Notes: generated from the sequence alone by a model not told the origin. A stretch of DNA of 64,000 nt from Ensifer sp. USDA 6670 (GCA_000421085.1 ATWE01000010.1:124001-188000); one strand, 5' to 3'; positions 47,812-56,594 are shown, counted from the first letter of the stretch. Program-made: numbers and translations.

Positions 47812-48906
47812 ATGACCGAAACATCCGCGCAGAAGCCGATCCCCGTCACCGTGCTCACGGGGTATCTCGGCTCCGGCAAGACGACGCTTCTGAACCGCAT
47901 CCTCAGCGAGAATCATGGCCGCAAGTATGCGGTCATCGTCAACGAATTCGGCGAGATCGGCATCGATAACGACCTCATCGTCGAGTCCGACGAGGAAATC
48001 TACGAGATGAACAACGGCTGCGTCTGCTGCACCGTTCGAGGCGATCTGATTCGTGTCGTCGAAGGGCTGATGCGCCGTCCCGGACGCTTCGACGCGATCA
48101 TCGTCGAGACCACCGGCCTTGCCGACCCGGTGCCGGTCGCGCAGACCTTCTTCATGGATGACGACGTTCGCGCCAAGACCGAACTGGACGCGGTCGTGGC
48201 GCTCGTCGACGCCAAGCACCTGCCGCTGCGTCTGAAGGACAGCCGCGAAGCCGAGGATCAGATCGCCTTCGCCGACGTGGTGCTCCTCAACAAGACCGAC
48301 CTCGTGACGCCGGAAGAACTGGAGCGCGTCGAGGCGACCGTGCGCGTCATCAATCCGTCCGCCCGCATCTATCGAACGCAGCGCTCCGAGATCGACCTCG
48401 GAAAGGTGCTCGACCAGGGTGCCTTCAATCTCGACAGGGCGCTCGAAAACGATCCCCACTTCCTGGACCAGGACGATCACGACCACGTCTGCGGCCCCGA
48501 TTGCGACCACGATCACCACCATCATGACCACCACCATCATGACCATGACCATGATCACGACCACCATCATCATCACCATCACGATGGCCCCTCGCCGATC
48601 CATGACGTGACGGTGCAGTCGATTTCGCTGCGCGGGGGCGAAATGAATCCGGATCGCTTCTTCCCCTGGATCCAGAAGATCACCCAGACCGACGGTCCGA
48701 ACATCCTGCGCCTCAAGGGCATCATCGCCTTTGCCGGCGACGCCGAGCGTTATGTCGTACAGGGTGTTCACATGATCATCGAAGGCGATCACCAGCGCCC
48801 GTGGAAAGACGGCGAAAAGCGGGAAAGCAGGCTCGTCTTCATCGGCCGCGATCTCGACCGCGAGAAGATCGAGCGCACCTTCAAGGCGTGCGAAGTCCAG
48901 GCATGA
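47812..48906 (+). CDS. CobW-family GTPase with histidine-rich metal-binding stretch
   Basis: A 364-residue G3E P-loop GTPase. Walker A is GYLGSGKTT (17-25), the metal-binding CxCC motif is C70-V-C72-C73, and NKTD gives guanine specificity. Between about 220 and 260 it has a run of His and Asp (DHDHVCGPDCDHDHHHHD and on) with more than 20 histidines. A C-terminal CobW_C domain follows (SISLRGGEMNPDRFFPWIQKI). Such proteins are zinc chaperones or work in low-zinc response. The WD40 gene follows by 64 bp. Confidence 0.92.
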   Translation: MTETSAQKPIPVTVLTGYLGSGKTTLLNRILSENHGRKYAVIVNEFGEIGIDNDLIVESDEEIYEMNNGCVCCTVRGDLIRVVEGLMRRPGRFDAIIVETTGLADPVPVAQTFFMDDDVRAKTELDAVVALVDAKHLPLRLKDSREAEDQIAFADVVLLNKTDLVTPEELERVEATVRVINPSARIYRTQRSEIDLGKVLDQGAFNLDRALENDPHFLDQDDHDHVCGPDCDHDHHHHDHHHHDHDHDHDHHHHHHHDGPSPIHDVTVQSISLRGGEMNPDRFFPWIQKITQTDGPNILRLKGIIAFAGDAERYVVQGVHMIIEGDHQRPWKDGEKRESRLVFIGRDLDREKIERTFKACEVQA

Positions 48907-48970
48907 TCCCGGAAGATGGCGCCCGGCTTCGGGATAAGTTCATGATGAAAAAAGAAAGCCCGTCAAACTG

Positions 48971-49960
48971 ATGCCGACCGTCGCTCCGCTCGATCTCGAA
49001 GGCCACGTCGTCGGCGTGGCTTTTCTCAAGGACGTTCCCTTCTTCGCCGGCGCCGCCGGCACGATCCACCGGCTCGATCACGGCCACAAGACGACCGAAG
49101 CACATGACGGGCTGCTGTCCTTCGTTTCCGACGAGGCGAACGACACGCTGCTGACCGGCGGCGAAGACGGCAAGGTAATGCGCATTTCGGCGGACGGCAC
49201 GGCGAGCCTCGTTGCCGATACCGGCCGCAAATGGATCTCGCAAGTTGCGGCCGGACCGCAAGGTGCGGTCGCTTACGCCTACGGCAAGACGACGCATGTC
49301 CGCCTTTCCGACGGTACCACCAGGGAATTTCCCGAGCAGCGGACGGTCGAAGGCATCGCCTTCGCACCCAAGGGCCTGAGGATCGCCGCCGCGCGCTACA
49401 ACGGCGTGTCGCTGCACTGGGTGGCCATGGCAGGCCAGCCGGTCGATCTTGAATGGAAGGGCGCCCACACCGGCGTGACCTTCTCTCCCGACGGACGCTT
49501 CGTCGTCACTGCAATGCAGGAAAATGCGCTGCATGGCTGGAAGCTCGACGCGAAGCCCGGCGCCGAGGCGCGGCACATGCGCATGACCGGCTATCCGGCC
49601 AAGGTGAAGTCACTTTCCTGGTCTGCGAAGGGCAAGTGGCTCGCCTCGTCGGGCGCGCCGGCTGCGATCGTCTGGCCATTTCAGGGCAAGGATGGGCCGA
49701 TGGGCAAGGCGCCGCTTGAACTCGGCACCCGTGCCAACATCATGGTGACGACTGTCGCCTGCCACCCGGCAGACGATATCGTCGCCATCGGCTATGAGGA
49801 CGGCATGATCCTTGCTGCCCGCTTCGCGGACAGCAAGGAGGTCCTGCTGCGTCGTCCGGGCAATGGTGCGATCACCGCCATGGCCTGGAACAAGAGCGGC
49901 CGCCAACTCGCTTTTGGATCGGCGGCGGGCGATTGCGGTGTGGTGGATATCGCCGGGTAG
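48971..49960 (+). CDS. WD40-repeat protein
   Basis: A 329-residue cytoplasmic beta-propeller. Repeats are visible as SFVSDEANDTLLTGGEDGKVMRISADG, GIAFAPKGLRIAAARYNGVSLHW, GVTFSPDGRFVVTAMQENALHGWKLD, SLSWSAKGKWLASSGAPAAIVWPF and AMAWNKSGRQLAFGSAAGDCGVVDIAG. It follows the CobW gene in the same direction, and this pair recurs in alphaproteobacteria, suggesting a scaffold role in metal handling. The function is unproven. Confidence 0.85.
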   Translation: MPTVAPLDLEGHVVGVAFLKDVPFFAGAAGTIHRLDHGHKTTEAHDGLLSFVSDEANDTLLTGGEDGKVMRISADGTASLVADTGRKWISQVAAGPQGAVAYAYGKTTHVRLSDGTTREFPEQRTVEGIAFAPKGLRIAAARYNGVSLHWVAMAGQPVDLEWKGAHTGVTFSPDGRFVVTAMQENALHGWKLDAKPGAEARHMRMTGYPAKVKSLSWSAKGKWLASSGAPAAIVWPFQGKDGPMGKAPLELGTRANIMVTTVACHPADDIVAIGYEDGMILAARFADSKEVLLRRPGNGAITAMAWNKSGRQLAFGSAAGDCGVVDIAG

Positions 49961-49974
49961 CAGGCCTGAATGCA

Positions 49975-50030
49975 GGCAATCCCCCGCTGCGGCGAAAAGG
50001 TGGGGGCAAGCCGGATGAGAACCAGCCCGC
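49975..50030. repeat. Remnant of a family C repeat
   Basis: Contains CAATCCCCCGCTGCGGCGAA, then GGTGGGGGCAAGCCGGATGA, a reduced form of the right end of the copy at 39079-39240. It lies between convergent genes. Confidence 0.45.
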
Positions 50031-50036
50031 CTGTTC

Positions 50037-50483
50037 TCACCACTCCAGTTCCAGATGCGGCCGCCCGTCCGAGGTCCTCTCGACCGTCCGCCCGCTTTCA
50101 TCGATGGTGGCGGTGACGCGTTGTCGGAAGGCGGAGAAGCTCTCGAATGTGACGACGTCGACGGGCTCGTCGAACTTGAACGTCAGGCGATAACGTCCCG
50201 GTTTCGCGCTGATCGCCTGGGCCGAGAGGATTTCCGCTTCGAAAGGCTGGCCGAGATAACGGCCTTTAACCCGCGCCCCGAGCATCCATGGATTGAAAGC
50301 AGGCCGGTTGCCGGCAGCCGCGTGCAGCGTGTTCCAATCGCGATAGCCATACTGGGCGGCGATCAGCTCGAGCGACTTGGAGTGGGTGACTTCGTCACCC
50401 ACCGACGCAAGCCGGGATCTCAGGCGTCTGGCCTGGTCCTTCAGTGCGTCGAGTGAGGGAAGGCTTCGTAATTCATGCGTCAT
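50037..50483 (-). CDS. Small protein with glyoxalase-associated N-terminal helix domain
   Basis: A 148-residue protein. SLPSLDALKDQARRLRSRLASVGDEVTHSKSLELIAAQYGYRDWNTLHAAAG is the helical domain often found before glyoxalase-like domains (Glyoxalase_8 type). The C-terminal ~80 residues (GARVKGRYLGQPFEAEILSAQAISAKPGRYRLTFKFDEPVDVVTFESFSAFRQRVTATIDESG) form a small beta domain. Start at 50483 after AGGAGACC. Function unknown. Confidence 0.75.
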   Translation of the reverse strand: MTHELRSLPSLDALKDQARRLRSRLASVGDEVTHSKSLELIAAQYGYRDWNTLHAAAGNRPAFNPWMLGARVKGRYLGQPFEAEILSAQAISAKPGRYRLTFKFDEPVDVVTFESFSAFRQRVTATIDESGRTVERTSDGRPHLELEW

Positions 50484-50745
50484 GACAGGGTCTCCTGCTA
50501 CGGCATGCATTTCCGGGATGGGTGTCCGCATTGCCATCGGCAGCATGCCGCTCGGCGTGACCGTGTCGAAAAGAGAGACTTCACCGAAGCTTGACGCTCG
50601 CGGACGGCAGGGGCCCTCGCCCGGCGCCTAAATAGGGGAAACCATGCAGGCTGTCAAACGCGCGGGCCGCCGGTGATGGCCACTTGCACGCAAGCGACAG
50701 CTATGGGACGACTTGGCGCCGCAAACATGCACGAGGGAGCACATC

Positions 50746-51381
50746 ATGAGCGAAGTCACCATTCTCGCATTTGCGCTTGTCGCTTTCATCGGCATTGCAA
50801 CGCCTGGACCCACCGTGCTTCTCGCCCTCACCAATGGTTCGCGTTATGGCGTGAAACGGGCAACGGCAGGAATGATCGGCGCGATGCTCTCGGATTTCGT
50901 GCTGATCGGAGCGGTCGCACTCGGGCTCGGCGCACTGCTTGCAGCGTCGGAGTTCTGGTTCTCCGTGGTCAAATGGCTGGGCGCCGCCTATCTCGCCTAT
51001 CTCGGCATCATGCTGCTGCGATCGCGCGGAACGCTGGAACTCCCGTCGCAAGCCCCGCAGGGAGCGGATTCCGGGGCAACGCGCTCCATCTTCACCAAGA
51101 GCTTCCTCGTCGCCGTCACCAATCCCAAGGGCTATCTGTTCTTTTCGGCCTTTCTGCCGCAATTCATCGATCCCGCCCTGCCGCAGACGCCGCAATACGC
51201 CATGCTGGCCATCGTCTTCGCATCGATCGATTTCGTGGTGATGTTCGGTTATGCCCTGCTCGGGTCGCAGGCGGTACGCTTCATGAGGCGCTCCGGCGCG
51301 ATCTGGCTCGACCGCATCTGCGGCGGAGCACTGCTGGCGCTCGCCGGATCTCTGGCGCTCTATCGACGCGCTGCGAATTAG
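50746..51381 (+). CDS. LysE/RhtB-family amino-acid exporter
   Basis: A 211-residue inner-membrane protein with about six hydrophobic segments. The family motif is GIATPGPTVLLALTNGSRYGVKRATAGMIGAML; later VTNPKGYLFFSAFLPQFIDP is conserved. Members export amino acids such as homoserine, threonine, leucine or lysine; the substrate is unknown here. Start at 50746 after GAGGGAG. Its stop TAG forms the first three bases of a TAGAGCAC repeat element. Confidence 0.88.
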   Translation: MSEVTILAFALVAFIGIATPGPTVLLALTNGSRYGVKRATAGMIGAMLSDFVLIGAVALGLGALLAASEFWFSVVKWLGAAYLAYLGIMLLRSRGTLELPSQAPQGADSGATRSIFTKSFLVAVTNPKGYLFFSAFLPQFIDPALPQTPQYAMLAIVFASIDFVVMFGYALLGSQAVRFMRRSGAIWLDRICGGALLALAGSLALYRRAAN

Positions 51382-51402
51382 AGCACTTCGGAAAAGTGCG
51401 TA
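51382..51402. repeat. Truncated family A element
   Basis: AGAGCACTTCGGAAAAGTGC: only the first hairpin of the element found at 37061. Confidence 0.5.
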
Positions 51403-51404
51403 AA

Positions 51405-51439
51405 CAGCGCTCCCGCCGCGAAGGACGGCAGGAGCGCTG
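51405..51439. terminator. Hairpin between convergent lysE and GNAT genes
   Basis: The arms CAGCGCTCC and GGAGCGCTG pair perfectly around a 17-base loop with further partial pairing. It could end transcription from both sides. Confidence 0.6.
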
Positions 51440-51478
51440 CTGATAATCCACCTCCGCAGGGTGAGAGGCGGAAGAAAC

Positions 51479-52069
51479 TCAGGCCGCGCGGCGAAGCGGC
51501 GGCAAAGCGAGTTTCCGGCCGCTGGCGACCAGCATCCCGGCAGCACCGTCGAGCCAGCCTTCCTTGAGCTCAAGCGCCAGGAAGCGATTGCGCTCGAAAG
51601 GACCGGGCATGACGAGATGCTGCGCGCGCTGCGCGAAGAAGCCGAAACGTTCGTAATAGGCGGCGTCGCCGACGAGCAGGACGGCGCCATGGCCCCGGTT
51701 CTTGGCATTCTGGATCGCCGCGCGCATCAGCATGCCGCCGATACCTTTGCCCTCGTGCCCCGGATCGACCGCAAGCGGGCCGAGCAGCAGCGCCGGCACC
51801 GGCTGGCCCTCGCGGTTGACGCCGGCCTCGATGTTCCAGAGGCGCACGGTGCCGATGACGTGACCGTCGGCATCCCGGGCGACAAGGGCAAGGCCCTCGG
51901 CAGGCACGCGGCCGCGACGCAGCTTCTCCGACGATTTCCTGCGGCGACCCGCGCCCATGGCACGGTCGAGCAGGTTCTCGCGCGCAACGACATCGCCCGG
52001 GTTTTCCGAGTCGATGACAAAGGTGTTTGGCGCGAAGAACGCGCGCAAGGAATCAACAACAGCGGCCAT
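51479..52069 (-). CDS. GNAT-family N-acetyltransferase
   Basis: A 196-residue acetyltransferase. ALLLGPLAVDPGHEGKGIGGMLMRAAIQNAKNRGH contains the acetyl-CoA pyrophosphate-binding loop, and VLLVGDAAYYERFGFF is the usual C-terminal motif; this is the YhbS-like group. It lies 86 bp downstream of odc2 on the same strand, with a hairpin between them. A link to polyamine acetylation is possible but not shown. Confidence 0.83.
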   Translation of the reverse strand: MAAVVDSLRAFFAPNTFVIDSENPGDVVARENLLDRAMGAGRRRKSSEKLRRGRVPAEGLALVARDADGHVIGTVRLWNIEAGVNREGQPVPALLLGPLAVDPGHEGKGIGGMLMRAAIQNAKNRGHGAVLLVGDAAYYERFGFFAQRAQHLVMPGPFERNRFLALELKEGWLDGAAGMLVASGRKLALPPLRRAA

Positions 52070-52125
52070 CTGGGCCTCCCGTCATCAAAACCGCTTCAGG
52101 CGGACCGGACATGAATTGTGAAAGC

Positions 52126-52147
52126 CGCTCCCGCGTGAGCGGGAGCG
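52126..52147 (-). terminator. Hairpin after odc2
   Basis: Perfect 9-bp arms CGCTCCCGC and GCGGGAGCG with a 4-base loop, 8 bases after the odc2 stop. On the minus strand it is followed by GCTTTC, so it is a weak terminator. Confidence 0.6.
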
Positions 52148-52154
52148 AGCAGGA

Positions 52155-53288
52155 TCAGATGACATAGGCCTTCAGCGGCTCGAAGCCATTGAAAGCGACG
52201 GCCGAGTAGGTCGTCGTGTAGGCGCCCGTGCCTTCGATCAGAACCTCGTCGCCGATCGTCAGGGAGATCGGCAGCGGATACATGTTCTTCTCGTAGAGCA
52301 CGTCTGCCGAGTCGCAGGTCGGGCCGGCGAGCACGCAGGGTTCCATCGCATCGGCATCGCGGGCCGTACGGATCGGATAGCGGATCGCCTCGTCCATCGT
52401 CTCGGCAAGACCGCCGAACTTGCCGATGTCGAGGAAGACCCAACGGTGGCTGTCGTTGTCCGACTTCTTCGACACGAGAACGACTTCCGCCTTGATCACG
52501 CCGGCATTTCCCACCATGCCGCGGCCCGGCTCGATGATCGTCTCCGGAATGTTGTTGCCGAAGTGCTTCTTCAGCGCGCCGAAGATCGCCTGGCCATAGG
52601 CTTCGGCCGACGGAACGTCCCTGAGGTACTTCGTCGGGAAACCGCCGCCCATATTGACCATCTTCAGCTCGATGCCCTGCTTGGCAAGCTGGACGAAGAC
52701 GCGCTTGGCATCGGCAAGAGCCGCATCCCATGCGTCGAGCTTCGTCATCTGCGAGCCGACATGGAACGAGACGCCGTAGGAGACGAGCCCGAGCTGGTGC
52801 GCGTAGACGAGCACGTCGACGGCCATCTGCGGTACGCAGCCGAATTTGCGCGACAGCGGCCACTCGGCGCCTTCGCCATCGGTGAGCACGCGGCAGAAGA
52901 CACGGGCACCGGGAGCGGCGCGCGCGATCTTCTCGACCTCTTCGTGGCTGTCCACCGCAAAGAGGCTGATGCCCAGCGCATGGGCGCGCGCAACGTCCCG
53001 CTCCTTCTTGATGGTGTTGCCATAGGAGATGCGGTTCGGCGTCGCGCCGGCATCGAGCGCCATTTCGATTTCGGCGACGGACGCGCAATCGAAGTTGGAG
53101 CCGAGCCCGGCGAGAAGGCGCAGGATTTCCGGCGCCGGGTTTGCCTTCACGGCATAGTAGATCGCGCTGTCGGGAAGCGCATGACGGAAGGCCTTGAAAT
53201 TATCGCGCACGACGTCGAGGTCGACAACGAGGCAAGGACCTTCGGGTCGTCGGGTGTTGAGGAAGTCGATGATACGTGCAGTGGTCAT
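52155..53288 (-). CDS. odc2: Ornithine/lysine decarboxylase, fold III
   Basis: A 377-residue PLP enzyme of the eukaryote-like alanine-racemase fold. The PLP lysine is K48 (IYYAVKANPAPE), glycine-rich phosphate binding is in NMGGGFPTKY, and the catalytic cysteine is C325 (GPTCDSADVL). It makes putrescine from ornithine, and probably cadaverine from lysine, as described for alphaproteobacterial members. Start at 53288 is chosen over 53294 because GGGAA lies 8 bases before it. A long structured leader precedes it. Confidence 0.93.
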   Translation of the reverse strand: MTTARIIDFLNTRRPEGPCLVVDLDVVRDNFKAFRHALPDSAIYYAVKANPAPEILRLLAGLGSNFDCASVAEIEMALDAGATPNRISYGNTIKKERDVARAHALGISLFAVDSHEEVEKIARAAPGARVFCRVLTDGEGAEWPLSRKFGCVPQMAVDVLVYAHQLGLVSYGVSFHVGSQMTKLDAWDAALADAKRVFVQLAKQGIELKMVNMGGGFPTKYLRDVPSAEAYGQAIFGALKKHFGNNIPETIIEPGRGMVGNAGVIKAEVVLVSKKSDNDSHRWVFLDIGKFGGLAETMDEAIRYPIRTARDADAMEPCVLAGPTCDSADVLYEKNMYPLPISLTIGDEVLIEGTGAYTTTYSAVAFNGFEPLKAYVI

Positions 53289-53687
53289 GGCCATATTCCC
53301 GATCCATTAGACTCCACAACTGTGGAGGACAAAGGGCATACGCGCGCCTGCACTGGAACCAGCCGGTGGAGACCCCGGAACCATGCATGCGCTCGATGCG
53401 CGAATTTGAATCAAAGCCCGCAAAGGCTAGGATTCGGCTTTGTCTGCCATGGATTGGAGGGAATAACCCAACCGCACTTCCGGCAATGAAGGTGTGCCTC
53501 TTCAGTAACCCCGGCTGTTGGAGAGCCGGCAGACACCAGAAAGGCCCGCACCGTCGTTGCTTCAAGATGTCCTCGCATTTCCCGGTTGGCCGGAATAGCG
53601 ACTGGAGGGGTTAGTTCCAGGTACCTTACCGATAACCTCACCTAATCGAGGGTCGGCGGACACCCACAGGCACGTGCGACTTTGGGC
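53289..53687 (-). ncRNA. Structured 5' leader of odc2, candidate speF leader
   Basis: About 400 bases between the promoter at 53694-53722 and odc2. It contains hairpins at 53312-53327 (CTCCACA/TGTGGAG, near the start codon) and 53511-53529 (CCGGCT/AGCCGG), a stem near 53579-53593, and alternative pairings AAAGCC/GGCTTT and GAATC/GATTC around 53407-53440. A conserved speF RNA motif is known upstream of this gene class in alphaproteobacteria; its presence here is inferred from context and structure, without covariance search. No convincing protein-coding frame is seen; a 55-codon frame (ATG at 53578) has an odd HCRKCGW stretch. Confidence 0.55.
53312..53327 (-). promoter_or_regulatory. Hairpin in front of the odc2 ribosome binding site
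   Basis: CTCCACA and TGTGGAG flank AC/GT at the centre, a perfect 16-base inverted repeat with a 2-base middle. It ends 24 bases before the start codon and may be the switching element of the leader. Confidence 0.5.
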
Positions 53688-53693
53688 AAGGCG

Positions 53694-53722
53694 TAGGTAA
53701 GAAAAATCACTGTCGTAATCAA
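53694..53722 (-). promoter_or_regulatory. Candidate sigma-70 promoter of odc2
   Basis: On the minus strand TTGATT (53717-53722) and TACCTA (53694-53699) are 17 bases apart, in the AT-rich stretch at the far end of the leader. A start near 53687 would give a leader of about 400 bases. Confidence 0.45.
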
Positions 53723-53874
53723 GAGTTTTTTCCATCTCGCCGATAAATTTTTCTGGACCGGGCCAGGGCGCCAGTGTTCACTTTGGCTGAACGATCGCAG
53801 CAGGGCCGTGCGCGAACCGAAGACCGGATTATCCGAACGCGTTTCGCCGCCGCATGCCCGGAGAAAGACGAATC

Positions 53875-54768
53875 ATGGATACCTTGACCCGCATTCGGGC
53901 CTTCATCGATGTCGTGGACGCGGAGGGCTTTTCGGCCGCGGCCAGACGCATCGGCAAATCCAAGGCGCTGCTGTCGAAATATGTGCGCGAACTGGAGGAC
54001 GAGCTCGGCGCGCTGCTGTTGAACCGCACGACGCGCCAGTTCTCGCTGACCGAGGCCGGCCACACCTATTATCGCAGCGCATCGGAGATCCTGAAGGAGA
54101 TCGACAACCTCGCCGATCTCGTGCGCGCCAGCAATTCGGACCTCAAGGGCCGATTGCGAATCACCGTGCCGAGGACTTTTGTCGATGCGGATATCGGCCA
54201 GTCGCTGATCGACTTCGGCAAGGAGCATCCTGAACTGTCGCTCGACATCGTCTCCGACGACCGGTTCGTCGACCTCGTCGAGGAAGGCTTCGACGTCGCC
54301 ATTCGAATCACCCGGCTCGAGGACTCGACGCTGATCGCCCGCAAGCTGGACGACTTTCAGGTGCTGGTCTGCGCCTCGCCGGATTTCATGGCAAGGGCCG
54401 GCCCCATCGGGCATCCGAACGAGCTTTCCAAGCTGCCGTGCATCCTCGACACCAACGGCCGGTCCTATTCGAGCTGGCGTTTCGTCGAAAAGGACGGTTC
54501 CCCATTCACGGTGTCGGTCAGCGGGCAGATCGAGGTCAACAGCCCGCTAGCCGCGGCGCGCGCCGCGGTGAGCGGCATCGGTGTGGCGGTCCTTCCCGAT
54601 TTCATCGCCCGGCCGAAGATCGCGTCCGGCGAGCTCGTGACGTTCTTCGACGATTTCCTGCCCAAGGATCGCGGCATCTACGCCATCTATCCGCATCGTC
54701 GTTACCTCCCGACCAAGGTTCGCACCTTCGTCGACTTCCTCCACAGCTGGTTCCGCAGCACGCGCTGA
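53875..54768 (+). CDS. LysR-family transcriptional regulator
   Basis: A 297-residue regulator. The HTH is RIRAFIDVVDAEGFSAAARRIGKSKALLSKYVRELEDELGALLLNRTTRQFSLTEAG (about 6-62); the sensor domain includes RLEDSTLIARKLDDFQVLVCASPDFMARAGP. Start at 53875 after GGAGAAAG. It is divergent from odc2 across 586 bp, most of which is the odc2 leader, and may or may not regulate it. The effector is unknown. Confidence 0.88.
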   Translation: MDTLTRIRAFIDVVDAEGFSAAARRIGKSKALLSKYVRELEDELGALLLNRTTRQFSLTEAGHTYYRSASEILKEIDNLADLVRASNSDLKGRLRITVPRTFVDADIGQSLIDFGKEHPELSLDIVSDDRFVDLVEEGFDVAIRITRLEDSTLIARKLDDFQVLVCASPDFMARAGPIGHPNELSKLPCILDTNGRSYSSWRFVEKDGSPFTVSVSGQIEVNSPLAAARAAVSGIGVAVLPDFIARPKIASGELVTFFDDFLPKDRGIYAIYPHRRYLPTKVRTFVDFLHSWFRSTR

Positions 54769-54886
54769 TGAGACTGCGATCCTTTCTCACCGCTGGAAAC
54801 GATGCGCTGCAAGTCCCAATTCCGTCTCATTTACGGTACATTCGGGGACGATTCGCGCGGCCCCGGCCGAAAGGATTCCCATTCCC

Positions 54887-55531
54887 ATGAAAACACAAAG
54901 CCTCGTCATGGCCGGCCTTGCGACGCTCCTCGCGCCCGCGCTCGCCTTCGCCCATCCGCATATTTTCGCGGAAGCTCGCCTGGAGATCGTCTCCGACGAC
55001 ACGGGCGGGATCGGCGAGTTGAGGAATGTCTGGCGGTTCGACGAGCTGTTTTCGGCAAGCGTCGTTCTCGACTTCGACAAGAACGCGAACGCCACGCTCG
55101 ATCCGGATGAACTGAAGGAAGTCGGCCAGACGGTGCTCGAGTCGCTGGCGGAGTACAACTATTACACGTCGATTTCCGACAACGGCAAATCCGTGAAGGT
55201 CAACAGACCCGAAAGCATCACCGTCGACTACAAGGACAACCAGCTCCTGATGATGTTCGCGGTCAAGCCTGCCGAGACCATGCCGCTCAAGGGCAAGCTT
55301 TCCTTCGGCGTCTACGATCCGACCATGTATACCGCCATGGATTTCCCGACCGATGAAGACCTCTCCGTCGTCGGCGACAAGATCGAGGCCTGCCAGCATC
55401 AGGTGGTGCGGCCGGATCCCGACGAAGTGCTGGCGGAGAACAAGGACACGCTGACCGACGCCTTCTGGAACGATCCGACCGGAACCGACACGTCGAAGCT
55501 CTTTGCAACCAGGATCGAGATCACATGCTGA
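54887..55531 (+). CDS. DUF1007 family periplasmic protein
   Basis: A 214-residue precursor. Signal peptide MKTQSLVMAGLATLLAPALAFA, then HPHIFAEARLEIVSDD at the mature N-terminus; the HPH motif right after cleavage is conserved and may bind metal. DELFSASVVLDFDKNANATLDPDEL resembles the pattern of this family. The gene overlaps the NicO-family transporter by 7 bp, and such pairs are thought to deliver or sense nickel, cobalt or zinc ions. Confidence 0.87.
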   Translation: MKTQSLVMAGLATLLAPALAFAHPHIFAEARLEIVSDDTGGIGELRNVWRFDELFSASVVLDFDKNANATLDPDELKEVGQTVLESLAEYNYYTSISDNGKSVKVNRPESITVDYKDNQLLMMFAVKPAETMPLKGKLSFGVYDPTMYTAMDFPTDEDLSVVGDKIEACQHQVVRPDPDEVLAENKDTLTDAFWNDPTGTDTSKLFATRIEITC

Positions 55532-56553
55532 ATGCCCGCAACGCCGGCCGCCTGATCGTGGCCGCCCTCCTGTTGACGGCCTTCTCCGCAACGGTGGCCG
55601 CCGCCCAGTCGCCCCTCGGCATCGGCACTGCCGAACCTTCCATCCGGACGACGGGCTTTCTTGGCGGGTTCTTTTCCTGGGTGAACATGGAGCAGCAGGG
55701 CTTCTACCGAATGCTGACCGACGCGCTCAAGGACATGCGCGAGAACCCGTGGCAGCTCTGGTCCTTGATCGGCCTCTCCTTCACCTACGGCGTCTTCCAT
55801 GCCGCCGGTCCGGGCCACGGCAAGGCCGTCATCTCCTCCTATATGATCGCCAATGAGACGGAACTGAAGAGAGGCGTGCTGCTTTCCTTCCTCTCCTCGA
55901 TCCTGCAGGGCGTCGTTGCCATCCTCCTGATCGGAGCCGTCTATCTCGTGCTGCGCGGCTCCTCCATCAGCATGACGAACGCCACCCGTGCACTCGAAAT
56001 CGCGAGCTATGCGCTGATCGCCGCCTTCGGCGGATGGCTGGTCTTCCGCAAGCTGCGATCGATGCTGCGTCCGGCCCCTGCCCCCGCCACCGCCACCGTG
56101 CATGCCCATGACGATCATGGCCACGGCCACGAGCATCATCATCATGGTCACCACCATGTGCACGGCCCCGGCGAGGTCTGCGCCACCTGCGGCCACGCCC
56201 ATGCACCCGATCCGGCGCTCCTGAAGGGCGACCGCTTCGCGCTCAGCGAAGCCTGGTCGGCGATCGTCGCAGTCGGCTTGCGGCCCTGCTCCGGCGCGCT
56301 GATCGTGCTGTCCTTCGCCCTCCTGAACGGGCTCTATCTCGGCGGCGTGCTTTCGGTCTTCGCCATGTCGATCGGCACGGCAATCACCGTTTCGATCCTG
56401 GCGACCATGGCCGTCACTGCCAAGGGCATCGCGGTGCGCTATGCCTCCAGCGATTCGGCTGCGGCACGCATCTCAAACGGTATCGAGATCGCCGGTGCCT
56501 TGCTTGTCCTGCTGCTCGGGCTGGTGCTCCTCGGCGCGGCACTGCAGAGCTGA
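55525..56553 (+). CDS. NicO-family nickel/cobalt transporter with His-rich loop
   Basis: A 342-residue membrane protein with about six to seven membrane segments. The N-terminus may be a signal (AALLLTAFSATVAAA). FTYGVFHAAGPGHGKAVISSYMI carries the family motif with conserved His; a cytoplasmic or periplasmic loop near 190-230 is rich in His (HAHDDHGHGHEHHHHGHHHVHGP) and includes CATCGHAH. GLRPCSGALIVLSFALLNGLY is the second signature. This fits RcnA/NicO exporters or related transporters; whether it moves Ni, Co or Zn, and in which direction, is not decided by sequence. Confidence 0.87.
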   Translation: MLNARNAGRLIVAALLLTAFSATVAAAQSPLGIGTAEPSIRTTGFLGGFFSWVNMEQQGFYRMLTDALKDMRENPWQLWSLIGLSFTYGVFHAAGPGHGKAVISSYMIANETELKRGVLLSFLSSILQGVVAILLIGAVYLVLRGSSISMTNATRALEIASYALIAAFGGWLVFRKLRSMLRPAPAPATATVHAHDDHGHGHEHHHHGHHHVHGPGEVCATCGHAHAPDPALLKGDRFALSEAWSAIVAVGLRPCSGALIVLSFALLNGLYLGGVLSVFAMSIGTAITVSILATMAVTAKGIAVRYASSDSAAARISNGIEIAGALLVLLLGLVLLGAALQS

Positions 56554-56594
56554 GGAGCACCGTCAACGCATGCGCGCGTGTCGGGCACAAGAAA

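Noticed and set aside
48480-48592. Tandem DNA repeat in the CobW gene
   Set aside because: The CAC/CAT/GAC triplets encode a metal-binding His/Asp stretch and are explained by protein function.
53411-53578. Small protein gene (55 codons) in the odc2 leader
   Set aside because: No clear ribosome binding site and no recognised family; kept only as a possible leader peptide. Ribosome profiling would decide.
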